Source of the DNA: Acidimicrobiales bacterium
GTDB taxonomy: Bacteria; Actinomycetota; Acidimicrobiia; Acidimicrobiales; JACCXE01
Direction of reading: 5' to 3'
DNA: 64,000 nt
Assembly (NCBI GenBank): GCA_035546775.1
Contig: DASZWD010000061.1
Location: 1 to 64,000 of the forward strand
Of this stretch, positions 16,849-26,600 are shown piece after piece; position 1 is the first letter of the stretch; each line of letters begins with the position of its first letter. Position numbers and translations under genes: made by a program. The notes under the pieces were generated by a model. The model made no database searches and was not told the DNA's origin. It saw only the letters and a program-made list of their open reading frames with translations.

Positions 16849-17679
16849 TCACGTTTTCGTGCTGGTCGCCAACTTCCACTCGGGGTGACCGCGTCGCGCC
16901 GTTATCGCGGCGGCGAATTTCACCGCCGCCAGGGTGGCGACGAAGGGCCACTCCTTGGGTGGGTACGCCACCAGCGTCTTGTAGATCGAAGCGGTTTCGG
17001 CCGCGGGCTCGGCCAACGGCAGGCCGAGGGCGCGTAGCTGCTGCTTGCCGGCCTCGGCCCGCACCCGCTGGCGCCACAGGTCGCGCCAGCGCGTCGGCAG
17101 CTGCACGGTGGCGGTGGCGAGGGGCACGGGCTCGATGCGGCCGTGGGCGCCGAGCTGCGCGAACAGCCAGGCGTCGTCGAGCAGCACGTTGGTCGGCATC
17201 TCGTCGGGCAAGGCGGCGCTGCGCACGGCGTAGAGCGTGCCCAGCAGGCCGCCCCATTCGAGGCGGTGGGGAACGAGGGCGACATGGGCCACGACCCCGT
17301 CGCCGAGGTGGTCCTGCTTGGCCGCGGCCGCCACGACGCCCTTGGCGGCGACGGCGTCGACCAGCGCCGGGATGGCCCAGGCGTTGACGACGACGTCGGC
17401 GTCGGCGAACACGTGCACGTCGGCGGGTTCGTGACGCAGGACGTTCCACGCCGCCGGCTTCGAGCCGACGTCGAGTAGGCGAAGCGTGACGCGACTCGAC
17501 GCCGGGGCGGTGCGCACGGCGTCGGCGGCCGCGCTGCGCGCCGAGTCGGTGCCGTTGACGCACACCACGATGCGCCAGTCGTGCTCGAGGCGCGCCGCTG
17601 AGGCCGCCAGCGACTCGATCGTGCGCCCGATGCTCGGCTCGTCGCGATGGCAGCACACCCCGATGACCACCCGGCTCAT
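16849..17679 (-). CDS. family 2 glycosyltransferase
   Basis: This is a GT-A type sugar transferase of 276 residues; donor and acceptor are unknown. The nucleotide-binding start is MSRVVIGVCCHRDEPSIGRTIESLAAS. The metal-binding DxD-like motif is VFADADVVVN near residue 93, and LLDDAWLFAQLG lies where the catalytic acidic residue is expected. The C-terminus is Arg/Lys-rich, consistent with membrane association. Its ATG overlaps the stop of the next upstream glycosyltransferase (ATGA), so the two are co-translated. The pair opens the envelope-polysaccharide locus. Confidence 0.8.
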   Translation of the reverse strand: MSRVVIGVCCHRDEPSIGRTIESLAASAARLEHDWRIVVCVNGTDSARSAAADAVRTAPASSRVTLRLLDVGSKPAAWNVLRHEPADVHVFADADVVVNAWAIPALVDAVAAKGVVAAAAKQDHLGDGVVAHVALVPHRLEWGGLLGTLYAVRSAALPDEMPTNVLLDDAWLFAQLGAHGRIEPVPLATATVQLPTRWRDLWRQRVRAEAGKQQLRALGLPLAEPAAETASIYKTLVAYPPKEWPFVATLAAVKFAAAITARRGHPEWKLATSTKT

Positions 17680-18509
17680 CGCGTCAGCGCTTTCCACGCG
17701 GCGCGGGCCTGGCTGCGATGGCGCCCGAGTCCGTAGACGAGCGTGCCCACGGCACCGAAGGCGCGGCGAGCCAGCGCGCCGTCGTACTTGTCGAGGTAGG
17801 TGGCCAGCGCCCGCGTCCGCATACCGGCGAGGGCGTCGGCGTCGTGCGACGCGTCCATCGACGCGCCGCCCACGTGGGTGACGGTGACGTCGGGCGTGAT
17901 CACGACGCGGCGGCCCAGGGCGCGCACGCGGCGGCAGAGGTCGGCGTCCTCGGCGAAGAGGAAGAACCGCTCGTCGAAACCGCCGAGGGCCCGCACGACG
18001 CCGATCGGCACGAGCGCCGCGGCAGTGTGGAGCCATTCGACGTCGCCCGCTCCGGTCTGAGGTCGCACCGGCGGCCCCAGCCGCGTCATGCCCCGCACGG
18101 CGGCGCCGAGCGAGAGGTCGCGCTCGACGATCGGCTGCGGCGCGCCGTCCTCACCGACGAGCGTAGGGCTGAGCAAGCCAATCGAGTCGTCGAGGCGGCG
18201 CACCAACTCGTCGATCGAACCCGACGGCCACACGGTGTCGGGGTTGGCGAACAGCACGTAGTTGGTGTGCTCGTCGAGGGCGGCCACGCCCGCGTTGTTG
18301 GCGGCGCCGTATCCCGTGTTGGTCGCCTGACTGATGACCACGGCGTCGGGCGCGGCGGCGCGTGCCGCGGCGACGGAATCGTCGGGCGACGCGTTGTCGA
18401 CCACCACGATCTCGATCGGCGCCGCCGACGCACGGTGTAAGGAGGACAAACACTCCCGAATCGTCCCCGCCGAGCGGTACGTGACGACGACGACGCCCAC
18501 GTTCGCCAT
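17676..18509 (-). CDS. family 2 glycosyltransferase, rhamnosyltransferase-like
   Basis: The 277-residue protein has a GT2 fold with VGVVVVTYRSAGTIRECLSSL at the N-terminus. IEIVVVDNASPDDS and NTGYGAANNAGV follow, with the metal motif FANPDTVWP near 87. The acceptor-side motif is LGGFDERFFLFAEDADLCRR near 175, the usual ED-motif of WbbL-like transferases. The dTDP-rhamnose genes nearby suggest rhamnose as donor (inference). ATG 18509 lies seven bases after a TACGAT hexamer on the minus strand. Confidence 0.82.
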   Translation of the reverse strand: MANVGVVVVTYRSAGTIRECLSSLHRASAAPIEIVVVDNASPDDSVAAARAAAPDAVVISQATNTGYGAANNAGVAALDEHTNYVLFANPDTVWPSGSIDELVRRLDDSIGLLSPTLVGEDGAPQPIVERDLSLGAAVRGMTRLGPPVRPQTGAGDVEWLHTAAALVPIGVVRALGGFDERFFLFAEDADLCRRVRALGRRVVITPDVTVTHVGGASMDASHDADALAGMRTRALATYLDKYDGALARRAFGAVGTLVYGLGRHRSQARAAWKALTR

Positions 18510-18516
18510 GGGCAGG

Positions 18517-18522
18517 ATCGTA
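18517..18522 (-). promoter_or_regulatory. putative -10 hexamer TACGAT of the GT2 pair
   Basis: TACGAT on the minus strand ends seven bases before the ATG at 18509. No Shine-Dalgarno sequence is visible. Confidence 0.5.
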
Positions 18523-18555
18523 GGGGGTGATCCTCCGAAAACGGGGATGTGGCAC

Positions 18556-18561
18556 TACCGT
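18556..18561 (+). promoter_or_regulatory. putative -10 hexamer TACCGT of the LCP gene
   Basis: TACCGT ends eleven bases before ATG 18573. An in-frame GTG at 18549 lies upstream of this hexamer and would be outside such a transcript, which favours ATG 18573 as the start. Confidence 0.4.
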
Positions 18562-18572
18562 GGACGCCGCAC

Positions 18573-20261
18573 ATGGGCATTCCTCCCGTTCCGGGCAAGA
18601 AACTGTCGCGCCAGCACAGCGCGTCGAAACGCGCTCCCGCACACAGTGCCGCCAAGCGACCGGTGGCCAAGAAGGTTGCGGTCCAGGAACCCACGCCGCA
18701 GCCGCAACCGGCGCAGGTGCGCGCCCCCAAAGAACATCACCCGCACCGCGGCCTGCACCGGCTGCTGATCGGGCTCAACATCTTCGTCGGCCTGTGCGTG
18801 CTGTCGGCCGGCATCGGCTATGGCTACCTGAAGTTTCGCCTCGGTCAGCTCGACAAGATTTCCTTCGGTTGCAACGTGCTGCGCAACTGCGGCTCAGACG
18901 ACCCGGGCAAGCCGATGAACGTGTTGCTCGTGGGCTCCGACACGCGCTCGTTCGTCAAGGACAAGTCCGATCAGGCGCAGTTCGGCAACGAGAACACCGT
19001 CGGCGGCGAACGCACCGACACCATGATGGTGCTCCACGTCGACCCGACGGCGCAGAAGGCGTCCATCTTGTCGATCCCCCGCGACCTGTGGGTGCCGATC
19101 GCCGGCATGGGCTACCGCGAACGCATCAACACCGCGTTCGGCATCAAGACCACCGGAGCGCACGCCGCGACTACGGCGCGCCAGTCGACGGTCACCACGA
19201 CGAACGCGCTCGGCGCCACCGTCACGACATCGTCCGCCGTGATTCACGACGGGCCGGAGCGGCTCATCGCCACGATCCGCCAGAGCCTCGACATCGAGAT
19301 CGACCACTACATGGAGGTCAACTTCGCCGGGTTCCGTTCGATCGTGAACGCCATCGGGGGCGTCACGGTCCCGTTCCCGGCGCCGGCGCGCGACAAGTTC
19401 TCGGGCCTCGACGTGAAGACCGCGGGCTGCGTCAACCTCACGGGCGACCAGGCGCTCGGCTACGTGCGCAGCCGCCACTTCCAGTACTTCGAATCCGGCC
19501 GTTGGCGCTCCGACCCGACGGGTGACATCGGGCGGATTCAGCGCCAGCAGGACTTCATCCGCCGCGTGCTCCGCAAGGCCATCAGCAAGGGCGTGCGCAA
19601 CCCGGTCAAGCTCAACGCCCTCATCGGCGCCGGCATCAAGAACCTCAAGCTCGACTCGGCGCTGTCGACCAAGGACCTGCTGCGGCTCGGCAAGCAGTTC
19701 CACTCGCTCGAGCCCGAAGCCGTCGACATGCTGACGCTGCCCACCGACGGTTTCCGCACCCCTGCGGGCGCGTCGGTGCTCAAGCTGCGCGAGGACGAAG
19801 CGCGCACGATCATCAACCGGTTCAACGGCGTCGGCCAGGCGCCGACCACGAGCAACGGCCCGGTGCCCAAGATCCCGCCCGCGACCGTGCGCGTCCTCGT
19901 CCTCAACGGCACCGGGGTCAACGGCCAGGCCGGTCAGGTGCAGCGGCAGCTGACCACGGCCGGCTTCGGCGTCGGCGGCGTGGGCGACGCCAAGTCGTAT
20001 AACAACCCGGTCACCACTATCCGCTACGGCGCCGGACAGATTCAGAAGGCGCAACTGCTCCAGGCCTACATCGTCGGTGGCGCCAAGATCGTGCTCGACA
20101 ACACGCTGACCGGCGGCGACATCCAGCTCATCGTCGGCGCTGGTTTCGGCGGGGTGCGCACGTCGCTCACCGGCACGTCGTCGTCGACGACGACGCCGTC
20201 GACCACCGTCACCACGGCGGCGGGCACGTCGTCGCGGGGTGCCGCGACGCTGGCCTGCTAA
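18573..20261 (+). CDS. LytR-CpsA-Psr (LCP) family glycopolymer ligase
   Basis: LCP enzymes transfer lipid-linked glycopolymers onto peptidoglycan outside the membrane. The 562-residue protein has a long basic cytoplasmic tail (residues 1-60) and one membrane helix ([20 protein letters not shown]). The LCP domain follows, with [29 protein letters not shown] and [14 protein letters not shown], where the phosphate-binding Arg and Asp residues sit. Near residues 437-535 there is a LytR_C domain ([20 protein letters not shown]). The tail is Ser/Thr-rich. Its place next to rfbABD matches the LCP ligase beside the rml genes in mycobacteria and suggests it attaches a rhamnose-containing polymer (inference). 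Confidence 0.9.
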   Translation: MGIPPVPGKKLSRQHSASKRAPAHSAAKRPVAKKVAVQEPTPQPQPAQVRAPKEHHPHRGLHRLLIGLNIFVGLCVLSAGIGYGYLKFRLGQLDKISFGCNVLRNCGSDDPGKPMNVLLVGSDTRSFVKDKSDQAQFGNENTVGGERTDTMMVLHVDPTAQKASILSIPRDLWVPIAGMGYRERINTAFGIKTTGAHAATTARQSTVTTTNALGATVTTSSAVIHDGPERLIATIRQSLDIEIDHYMEVNFAGFRSIVNAIGGVTVPFPAPARDKFSGLDVKTAGCVNLTGDQALGYVRSRHFQYFESGRWRSDPTGDIGRIQRQQDFIRRVLRKAISKGVRNPVKLNALIGAGIKNLKLDSALSTKDLLRLGKQFHSLEPEAVDMLTLPTDGFRTPAGASVLKLREDEARTIINRFNGVGQAPTTSNGPVPKIPPATVRVLVLNGTGVNGQAGQVQRQLTTAGFGVGGVGDAKSYNNPVTTIRYGAGQIQKAQLLQAYIVGGAKIVLDNTLTGGDIQLIVGAGFGGVRTSLTGTSSSTTTPSTTVTTAAGTSSRGAATLAC

Positions 20262-20267
20262 TAGGTT
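20262..20267 (+). promoter_or_regulatory. putative -10 hexamer TAGGTT of rfbA
   Basis: TAGGTT starts directly after the LCP stop codon TAA and ends seven bases before the rfbA ATG. It could give rfbA its own leaderless transcript inside the run of plus-strand genes. Confidence 0.5.
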
Positions 20268-20274
20268 TGCGGCG

Positions 20275-21156
20275 ATGAAGGGCATCGTTCTCGCCGGCGG
20301 CAGCGGTACGCGGCTGCACCCGGTCACGCTCGGCGTGTCGAAGCAGCTGCTGCCGGTCTACGACAAGCCGATGATCTACTACCCGCTGTCGGTGCTGCTG
20401 CTGGCGGGCATTCGCGAGATCCTCGTGATTTCGACGCCCCACGACCTGCCTCGCTTCGAGAGCCTGCTCGGTGACGGCCGCGACATCGGTGTGTCGTTCT
20501 CGTACCGTGAGCAACCGACGCCGGGCGGCTTGGCCGAGGCGTTCACCATCGGCGCCGAGTTCATCGGCAACGACAACGTGTGCCTCGTGCTCGGCGACAA
20601 CATCTTCCACGCCGAAGGCCTCGGCGGCATGCTGCGCACTGCGGTCGACACGCTGCAGGGCGCGACCGTCTTCGGCTACAAGGTCGACGACCCGGAGCGT
20701 TACGGCGTGGCCGAAGTCGACGCCAACGGCCGCGTGTTGTCGATCGAAGAGAAGCCGGCGGTGCCGAAGTCGAACGTGGCGGTTACCGGGCTGTACTTCT
20801 ACGACAACCAGGTCGTCGACATCGCGGCGAACCTGCCGCGCTCGGCGCGGGGTGAACTCGAGATCACCGACGTCAACCGCGTGTACCTCGACCGCGGCCA
20901 GCTCAACATGGTCAAGCTCGGCCGCGGCACGGCGTGGCTCGACACGGGCACCCACGACTCGCTGCTCGAGGCGGGAACGTTCGTGCAGGCGCTCATCCAC
21001 CGCCAGGGCCTCCAGATCGCGTGCCTCGAAGAGATCGCGTTCCGCGAGGGCTACATCGACCTCGACCAGCTCACCGTGCTGGGCGACAAGCTCGGAAAGT
21101 CCAGGTACGGGGACTATTTGCGGGCGGTGGCGGCCGACCCCGACCGCTTCGCTTGA
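20275..21156 (+). CDS. rfbA: glucose-1-phosphate thymidylyltransferase
   Basis: This enzyme makes dTDP-glucose from dTTP and glucose-1-phosphate, the first step to dTDP-L-rhamnose. The 293-residue protein begins with the nucleotide-binding motif [18 protein letters not shown]. It also has [31 protein letters not shown] and [17 protein letters not shown]. The length and motifs match RmlA of the short (about 290 residue) type. Upstream in-frame codons lie inside the LCP gene and are rejected. The next genes encode RmlB and RmlD; RmlC is not in the window. Confidence 0.95.
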   Translation: MKGIVLAGGSGTRLHPVTLGVSKQLLPVYDKPMIYYPLSVLLLAGIREILVISTPHDLPRFESLLGDGRDIGVSFSYREQPTPGGLAEAFTIGAEFIGNDNVCLVLGDNIFHAEGLGGMLRTAVDTLQGATVFGYKVDDPERYGVAEVDANGRVLSIEEKPAVPKSNVAVTGLYFYDNQVVDIAANLPRSARGELEITDVNRVYLDRGQLNMVKLGRGTAWLDTGTHDSLLEAGTFVQALIHRQGLQIACLEEIAFREGYIDLDQLTVLGDKLGKSRYGDYLRAVAADPDRFA

Positions 21157-21162
21157 CCCCGG

Positions 21163-21168
21163 TAGCCT
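21163..21168 (+). promoter_or_regulatory. putative -10 hexamer TAGCCT of rfbB
   Basis: TAGCCT ends ten bases before ATG 21179 in the 22-base gap between rfbA and rfbB. No Shine-Dalgarno sequence is visible. Confidence 0.45.
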
Positions 21169-21178
21169 TTCTCGCCTT

Positions 21179-22138
21179 ATGAAGCTCTTTGTGACCGGCG
21201 GGGCCGGGTTCATCGGCTCGAACTACGTGCGCTGGGTGTTCGCCAATACCGACGACGAAGTCACCGTGTACGACGCGCTGACCTACGCCGGGAACCTGTC
21301 GACGTTGAAGGACGTCGACGACAGCCCTCGCTACAACTTCGTCAAGGGCAACATCTGCGATCCGGGCACGCTCGAAGACGCCATGCGCGGCCATGACGCC
21401 GTCGTGCACTTCGCCGCCGAGAGCCACGTCGACCGCTCGATCGTCGGCTCCGACGACTTCGTGAACACCAACTGCTTCGGCACCAACGTCGTGATGGACA
21501 CCGCGCGTCGCCTCGAGATCGGCCGCGTTATCCACATCGGCACCGACGAGGTGTACGGGTCGGTCGAGGTCGGCTCGTCCAAGGAGACCGACCCGCTCGA
21601 GCCCCGCTCGCCGTACTCGGCGTCGAAGGCCGGCTCCGACCTGATCGCGCTGTCGTACCACTCGACCCACGGGCTGCCGGTCACGGTCACCCGCTGCACG
21701 AACAACTTCGGGCCGTGGCAGTACCCGGAGAAGGTCATCCCGCTGTTCACCACCAACCTGCTCGACGGCAAGAAGCTGCCGCTGTACGGCGACGGGATGA
21801 ACGAGCGCGACTGGCTCTTCGTCGACGACCACTGCTCGGGCGTGCACCTTGTGCTGCAGCAGGGCAACCCCGGCGAGATCTACAACATCGGCGCCGGCAA
21901 CGAGACGCCCAACCGCGTGCTCGTCGACAAGCTGCTGGCGCTGCACGGCAAGGGCGAGGAGATGGTGGAGTACGTGGAGGACCGCAAGGGCCACGACCGC
22001 CGCTACTCCGTCGACATCGCCAAGATCACTGCGCTCGGCTGGCGCAAGCAGCGCACCCTCGACGAGGCGCTCGAGGAAACCGTCAAGTGGTACGCCGACA
22101 ACCGTTGGTGGTGGGAACCGCTGAAGAACGCCAAGTGA
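21179..22138 (+). CDS. rfbB: dTDP-glucose 4,6-dehydratase
   Basis: This enzyme converts dTDP-glucose to dTDP-4-keto-6-deoxyglucose with bound NAD. The 319-residue extended SDR protein starts with [40 protein letters not shown] and the substrate motif GTDEVYG follow. The catalytic YSASK tetrad lies near residue 143, and NNFGPWQYPEKVIPLF comes after it. All are typical of RmlB. The stop overlaps the rfbD start (GTGA). Confidence 0.95.
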   Translation: MKLFVTGGAGFIGSNYVRWVFANTDDEVTVYDALTYAGNLSTLKDVDDSPRYNFVKGNICDPGTLEDAMRGHDAVVHFAAESHVDRSIVGSDDFVNTNCFGTNVVMDTARRLEIGRVIHIGTDEVYGSVEVGSSKETDPLEPRSPYSASKAGSDLIALSYHSTHGLPVTVTRCTNNFGPWQYPEKVIPLFTTNLLDGKKLPLYGDGMNERDWLFVDDHCSGVHLVLQQGNPGEIYNIGAGNETPNRVLVDKLLALHGKGEEMVEYVEDRKGHDRRYSVDIAKITALGWRKQRTLDEALEETVKWYADNRWWWEPLKNAK

Positions 22139-22980
22139 CGCAGCGCATCCTCGTCACCGGAGCCGGCGGGCAGCTGGGCCACGACCTCGTCGCCGCGTTC
22201 GACGACTCGGCGCGCTACGAGGTGCTCGGCACGACTCACGCGTCGATGAACCTGGCCGACCGCGATCGCGTCCTGGCGGTCGTCTGCGACTTCGAGCCCG
22301 ACGTCGTCATCCACGCCGGGGCGTGGACGGCCGTCGACAAGGCCGAGTCCGAAGCCGACGCCGCGTACGCCGCCAACGCGTTCGGCACCCGCAACGTGGC
22401 CGAGGGGGCACGTCGGGTTGGCGCCCACGTCGTGTACGTGTCGACCGACTTCGTGTTCGACGGCACCAAGGAGGGGCCCTACCGCGAGTGGGACGCCACC
22501 GGCCCGACGTCGGTGTACGGCGCGTCGAAGTTGGCGGGCGAGCACGAGATCGATCCGGGCTCGGCCATCGTGCGGATCTCGTGGGTGTGCGGTGCCCACG
22601 GGAACAACTTCGTCAAGACGATGCTGCGCCTGGCGAACGAGCGCGACACGTGGGGCGTCGTCGACGACCAGCGCGGCTGCCCGACGTTCACCGCCGAGGT
22701 GGCGCCGGCGATCAAGGAATTGGCGATCGGCCGCGTCCCCGGCACGTTCCATCTCTCCAACAGCGGCCCGACCACGTGGTACGGCTTCGCTTGCGCCATC
22801 CTCGAAGCCGCCGGCCACGATCCGGCGCGCATCACGCCGATCACCACGGCCGACTACCCGACGCCCGCCACCCGTCCCGCGAACTCCGTGCTCGACAACG
22901 GCGCCTGGCGCCTGGCCGGCTTCGCCCCCCTCGACGACTGGCACGCGCCACTCGCCCGCATGATCAAGGAGATCAGCTAA
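22135..22980 (+). CDS. rfbD: dTDP-4-dehydrorhamnose reductase
   Basis: This enzyme performs the last step to dTDP-L-rhamnose. The 281-residue SDR protein has the NAD(P) motif ILVTGAGGQLGHDLV, VVIHAGAWTAVDKAESE, STDFVFDG and the YGASK catalytic pair. GCPTFTAEVAPAI is a typical RmlD motif. GTG 22135 overlaps the rfbB stop. The 3,5-epimerase RmlC needed between RmlB and RmlD is absent and must be encoded elsewhere. Confidence 0.94.
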   Translation: MTQRILVTGAGGQLGHDLVAAFDDSARYEVLGTTHASMNLADRDRVLAVVCDFEPDVVIHAGAWTAVDKAESEADAAYAANAFGTRNVAEGARRVGAHVVYVSTDFVFDGTKEGPYREWDATGPTSVYGASKLAGEHEIDPGSAIVRISWVCGAHGNNFVKTMLRLANERDTWGVVDDQRGCPTFTAEVAPAIKELAIGRVPGTFHLSNSGPTTWYGFACAILEAAGHDPARITPITTADYPTPATRPANSVLDNGAWRLAGFAPLDDWHAPLARMIKEIS

Positions 22981-22988
22981 GGCTCCCG

Positions 22989-22994
22989 TAACCT
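22989..22994 (+). promoter_or_regulatory. putative -10 hexamer TAACCT of ugd
   Basis: TAACCT ends six bases before ATG 23001 in the 20-base gap after rfbD. The hexamer and spacing are identical to those before the ATA codon at 62654. Confidence 0.55.
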
Positions 22995-23000
22995 TGGCGG

Positions 23001-24272
23001 ATGGCTGACATTGCAGTAATCGGCACCGGCTACGTCGGGCTGACGACGGGTGCGTATCTCGCGCACCTCGGGCACAACGTCGTGTGTGCCGACGTCGTGC
23101 CAGAGAAGGTCGAGGCGCTCAACCGCGGCGAAGTGCCGATTCACGAAGCCGGACTCGACGAGATGGTCGAGCAGGGGATTGAAGCCGGCCGCCTGAAGTT
23201 CGTGCTCGGTGCCGTCACCGCCGCGGCCGAGGCCGAGTTCATCTTCCTGTGCCTGCCCACCCCGCAGGGCGAAGACGGCTCCGCCGACCTGTCCTACGTG
23301 GAAGCCGTCGCGCGTGACATCGGCCCCCACATCCGACCGGAGAGCATCGTGGTCAACAAGTCGACGGTGCCGGTCGGGTCGAACCTGCGCGTGGCCGCGC
23401 TGCTCAACCGCGACGACGTGTTCGTCGTGTCGAATCCCGAGTTCCTGCGCGAGGGCCAGGCGCTGCAGGACTCGCTGAACCCCGACCGCATCGTCATCGG
23501 CGCCAATGACCAGGAAGCCGCACTGCGTCTCGCCGAGTTGTACGAGTCGCTGCACGCGCCGGTGCTCGTGACCGATCCGGCGTCGGCCGAGACGATCAAG
23601 TACGCCGCCAACGCGTTTCTCGCCACCAAGGTGTCCTTCATCAACGCCGTCGCCCACTTCTGCGAGCTCGTCGGCGCCGACATCAAAGACGTGGCGCTCG
23701 GCATGGGCCAGGACAAGCGCATCGGCTTCGAGTTCCTCCGCCCGGGCCCCGGATGGGGCGGTAGTTGTTTTCCGAAGGATTCGCGGGCGCTGATTCACAT
23801 GGCGGAGGACCGTGGGTACGGGTTCGACCTGCTGCGCAGCGTCGTGGCGGTGAACGACGAGCAGTACGAGCGCGTGGCCGACAAGATCGCGTTCGCCGCC
23901 GGTGGTTCGCTCGAAGGCAAGACGATCGCCGTGTGGGGGCTGACGTTCAAGGCGCGCACCGACGACACGCGTGAGTCGCCGGCGCTGTTCATCATCGAGC
24001 GGCTGCTGGCGCGCGGCGCCAAGGTGCAGGCGTTCGACCCGATGGCGAGTCGGCAGTTCGACGAGTTCGCCGTGTGCGACGACGCCTACGCCGCAGTCGA
24101 AGGTGCGGCGGCGCTGGCCGTGCTGACGGAGTGGGAGGAGTTCCGCTTCGTCGACCTGACGAAGGTGCGCAGCCTGATGGTGGGCACCAACATCGTCGAC
24201 GCCCGCAACCTGCTCGACCCGGCCGCGGTGCGCCGCCACGGGTTCACCTACGACGGCATCGGGCGGCTGTAG
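23001..24272 (+). CDS. ugd: UDP-glucose 6-dehydrogenase
   Basis: This enzyme oxidises UDP-glucose twice to UDP-glucuronate using NAD. The 423-residue protein begins with ADIAVIGTGYVGLTTGAYLAH. It has LPTPQGEDGSADLSYVEAVA, the hinge motif ETIKYAANAFLATKVSFINA and the catalytic cysteine in GPGWGGSCFPKD near residue 260. WGLTFKARTDDTRESPA is near 312. The next gene probably decarboxylates its product, so the pair would supply UDP-xylose and leave UDP-glucuronate available. Confidence 0.95.
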   Translation: MADIAVIGTGYVGLTTGAYLAHLGHNVVCADVVPEKVEALNRGEVPIHEAGLDEMVEQGIEAGRLKFVLGAVTAAAEAEFIFLCLPTPQGEDGSADLSYVEAVARDIGPHIRPESIVVNKSTVPVGSNLRVAALLNRDDVFVVSNPEFLREGQALQDSLNPDRIVIGANDQEAALRLAELYESLHAPVLVTDPASAETIKYAANAFLATKVSFINAVAHFCELVGADIKDVALGMGQDKRIGFEFLRPGPGWGGSCFPKDSRALIHMAEDRGYGFDLLRSVVAVNDEQYERVADKIAFAAGGSLEGKTIAVWGLTFKARTDDTRESPALFIIERLLARGAKVQAFDPMASRQFDEFAVCDDAYAAVEGAAALAVLTEWEEFRFVDLTKVRSLMVGTNIVDARNLLDPAAVRRHGFTYDGIGRL

Positions 24273-24278
24273 CGAACG

Positions 24279-25211
24279 ATGCGGGTAGTCGTCACCGGCG
24301 GCGCCGGTTTCATCGGGTCGCACCTGTGTCGCGCGCTGCTGGCGCGCGGCGACGAGGTCGTGGCCATCGACAACCTGCTCACCGGCAACATCGCCAACAT
24401 CGAGGAGTTGTTCGGCACGCCCGGCTTCACGTTCATGCGCCACGACGTGAGCAACTTCGTGCACGTGCCCGGCCGGGTGGACGCCGTACTGCACTTCGCC
24501 AGCCCGGCGAGCCCCGCCGACTTCGAGCGCATCCCGATCCAGATCCTCAAGGTCGGCAGCCTCGGGACCCACCACATGCTGGGTCTGGCCAAAGACAAGG
24601 GGGCGAAGTTCTTCCTGGCGTCGACGAGCGAGGTGTACGGCGACCCGCAGGTGCATCCGCAGCCCGAGACGTACTGGGGCCACGTCAACCCGATCGGTCC
24701 ACGCGGCGTGTACGACGAGGCGAAGCGCTTCGCCGAGGCGATGACATTCGCCTACCACCGCGCCCACGGCGTCGATGTGCGCGTGGCGCGCATATTCAAT
24801 ACGTACGGTGACCTAATGCGACCCGACGACGGGCGTCTCGTCACCAACCTGCTCGTGCAGGGCCTGCGGGGGGAGTCGCTCACCGTCTACGGCGAGGGTA
24901 AGCAGACGCGCAGCTTCTGCTTCATCGACGACGAAGTGCGCGGCCTGCTGGCGCTGCTCGACAGTGACTATGTGGGTCCGGTCAACATCGGCAACCCCGC
25001 GGAGTACACGGTGGCCGAGTTCGCCGAGATCGCCCGTGAGGTGACGGGCAACCGTTCCGAGATCGTGCACCAGCCGCTGCCGATGGACGACCCGATGCAA
25101 CGCCGCCCCGACATCACCCTGGCGCGCCAGATCCTCGGATGGGAGCCGACGATCGGTCTGCGCGAAGGCCTCGAGCGCACGGCGGAGTACTTCCGCCGGA
25201 TTCTCGGGTGA
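24279..25211 (+). CDS. UDP-glucuronate decarboxylase (UDP-xylose synthase)-like SDR
   Basis: This is an extended SDR of 310 residues. It begins [21 protein letters not shown] and has [36 protein letters not shown] and the catalytic Y in [34 protein letters not shown] follows. These stretches are the signature of UDP-xylose synthases (UXS). Together with ugd six bases upstream this gives UDP-glucose to UDP-glucuronate to UDP-xylose. The specific reaction is inferred from motifs. It is followed without a gap by a glycosyltransferase (TGATG). Confidence 0.88.
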   Translation: MRVVVTGGAGFIGSHLCRALLARGDEVVAIDNLLTGNIANIEELFGTPGFTFMRHDVSNFVHVPGRVDAVLHFASPASPADFERIPIQILKVGSLGTHHMLGLAKDKGAKFFLASTSEVYGDPQVHPQPETYWGHVNPIGPRGVYDEAKRFAEAMTFAYHRAHGVDVRVARIFNTYGDLMRPDDGRLVTNLLVQGLRGESLTVYGEGKQTRSFCFIDDEVRGLLALLDSDYVGPVNIGNPAEYTVAEFAEIAREVTGNRSEIVHQPLPMDDPMQRRPDITLARQILGWEPTIGLREGLERTAEYFRRILG

Positions 25212-26065
25212 TGCGCGTCGCGGCGGTCGTCGTCAACTACAACGCCGGCGCGTACCTCCTCGACTGCGTGCGCTCGCTGCACGGTGCCGGCCTCGACACC
25301 GTCGTGGTCGCCGACAACGCCAGCACCGACTCGTCGCTGGCGGACCTAAAGCGCGCCGAGCCGTGGGTGACGATCGTGGAGACGGGCGCGAACTACGGCT
25401 ACGGCGGTGGCGTGAACCGGGGCGCGGCCGCGCTCGCGCCTGACGCCGCCGACGTGTTGCTGGTGTGCAACGCCGACATCGTCGTGGAGCCCAGCGCAGT
25501 GAAGGCGCTCGTCGCGGCCCTCGAAGCGGACGTACAGCTCGGCATCGTGGGACCGCGCATCGACAACACCGACGGCACTCTCTACCCTTCAGCGCGCATC
25601 GTGCCGCGTCCCCTTGACGCCGCCGGGCACGCCTTTCTCGGTCTCGTGATGCCGAACAACCGCTTCACCCGCCGCTACCGCCTGCTCGACTGGGACCACG
25701 CCTCGCCGCGCCGTGTCGACTGGGTGTCGGGGGCGTGCTTCGCCATTCGGCGCGATCTGTTCGACCGGCTCGGCGGCTTCAACGAGGACTACTACATGTA
25801 CCTCGAAGACATCGACCTGTGTCATCGCGCCGGCGTGCTCGGCGCCGGGGTCGGCTACGACCCGGCGGCCCGCGTGATCCACGAGGGTGGCGTGTCGACG
25901 CGGCAGTTGCCCTACCGCATGCTCGCCGAGCACCACCGGTCGGTGTTGCGCTTCTGGTGGTCGTCGCACACCTGGCCGACGCGCGCCGTGTTCCCCTTCG
26001 TCGCGCTCGGCATGGGTGTGCGCCTGGTGCTGTCGGTGCTCGCCCGATCCCTGCGTCGTTCGTGA
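25211..26065 (+). CDS. family 2 glycosyltransferase, WbbL-like
   Basis: The 284-residue GT2 enzyme has VAAVVVNYNAGAYLLDCVRSL at its start. VVVADNASTDSSL, NYGYGGGVNRGAAAL and the metal site LVCNADIVVEP near 87 follow. LGGFNEDYYMYLEDIDLCHR near 187 is the acceptor-side motif. A hydrophobic C-terminal stretch (FPFVALGMGVRLVLSVLA) suggests membrane attachment. Mycobacterial WbbL attaches rhamnose to the lipid carrier and lies in a comparable neighbourhood, so rhamnosyl transfer to a lipid-linked sugar is a reasonable guess. The ATG overlaps the upstream stop by one base. Confidence 0.83.
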   Translation: MRVAAVVVNYNAGAYLLDCVRSLHGAGLDTVVVADNASTDSSLADLKRAEPWVTIVETGANYGYGGGVNRGAAALAPDAADVLLVCNADIVVEPSAVKALVAALEADVQLGIVGPRIDNTDGTLYPSARIVPRPLDAAGHAFLGLVMPNNRFTRRYRLLDWDHASPRRVDWVSGACFAIRRDLFDRLGGFNEDYYMYLEDIDLCHRAGVLGAGVGYDPAARVIHEGGVSTRQLPYRMLAEHHRSVLRFWWSSHTWPTRAVFPFVALGMGVRLVLSVLARSLRRS

Positions 26066-26586
26066 CTGAGGCACCGTTGCTCGGGCGCGAGGACGCCGTC
26101 CCGCGGCGGCGCTGGCGTTGGCTGCTGCCCCTGTGCGTAGTGGTGGCGCTGATGGCGCTGGTGCTCAGCCTCGTGGTCCGCGGTGGCAACGGCCACAGCG
26201 CCAAAGGCGTCCTCAGCTCGTATCTCACGGCGGTGCAGGACGGCGACACCGCGACGGCCTACGGCATGTTGTGCGCCGGCTCGTCGACGCCGAGCAAGGC
26301 CGACTTCGCGAGGCAGGTCGCCGAGGAGCGACAGAACTTCGGCGGCGTGAAGCGCCACCGCATGGGCACGACGAAGACCCTCGCCGGCGGAGACGAACTC
26401 GTGAGCTACACGATCCAGTACCACAACACCTACCGGTGGTACGAAGCACGCATGACGCACAAAACGGGTGCATGGTTGGTGTGCGGGTTCAAGGAGATCC
26501 CCCGGCCCGACATCCGGGTGCCGTTCGAGCCGCTGCCCACGCCCCCGGGCGCCGGTGACACCGGCGATACGACCACCACGTTGTAG
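26062..26586 (+). CDS. small membrane-anchored protein with DUF4878-like domain
   Basis: The function is unknown. The 174-residue protein has a basic N-terminus (RRRWRW), one membrane helix (LLPLCVVVALMALVLSLVV, residues about 17-36) and an extracytoplasmic domain. That domain starts with VLSSYLTAVQDGDTATAYGMLC, a pattern of DUF4878 or NTF2-like accessory domains. Two cysteines (MLCAGSS and WLVCGF) could form a disulfide. The C-terminus is Pro/Thr-rich. GTG 26062 overlaps the glycosyltransferase stop (GTGA), so it is coupled to that gene and may assist it at the membrane (inference). Confidence 0.7.
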   Translation: MTEAPLLGREDAVPRRRWRWLLPLCVVVALMALVLSLVVRGGNGHSAKGVLSSYLTAVQDGDTATAYGMLCAGSSTPSKADFARQVAEERQNFGGVKRHRMGTTKTLAGGDELVSYTIQYHNTYRWYEARMTHKTGAWLVCGFKEIPRPDIRVPFEPLPTPPGAGDTGDTTTTL

Positions 26587-26589
26587 CCT
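26584..26589 (+). promoter_or_regulatory. putative -10 hexamer TAGCCT superimposed on a stop codon
   Basis: The first three bases are the TAG stop of the gene ending at 26586. The hexamer ends eleven bases before ATG 26601. Confidence 0.4.
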
Positions 26590-26600
26590 CACACCCCGCT

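Noticed and set aside
16808-17656. Extension of clpP into the glycosyltransferase gene
   Set aside because: The extra residues are low-complexity Arg-rich translation of the neighbour, and ClpP homology begins at ATG 16807.
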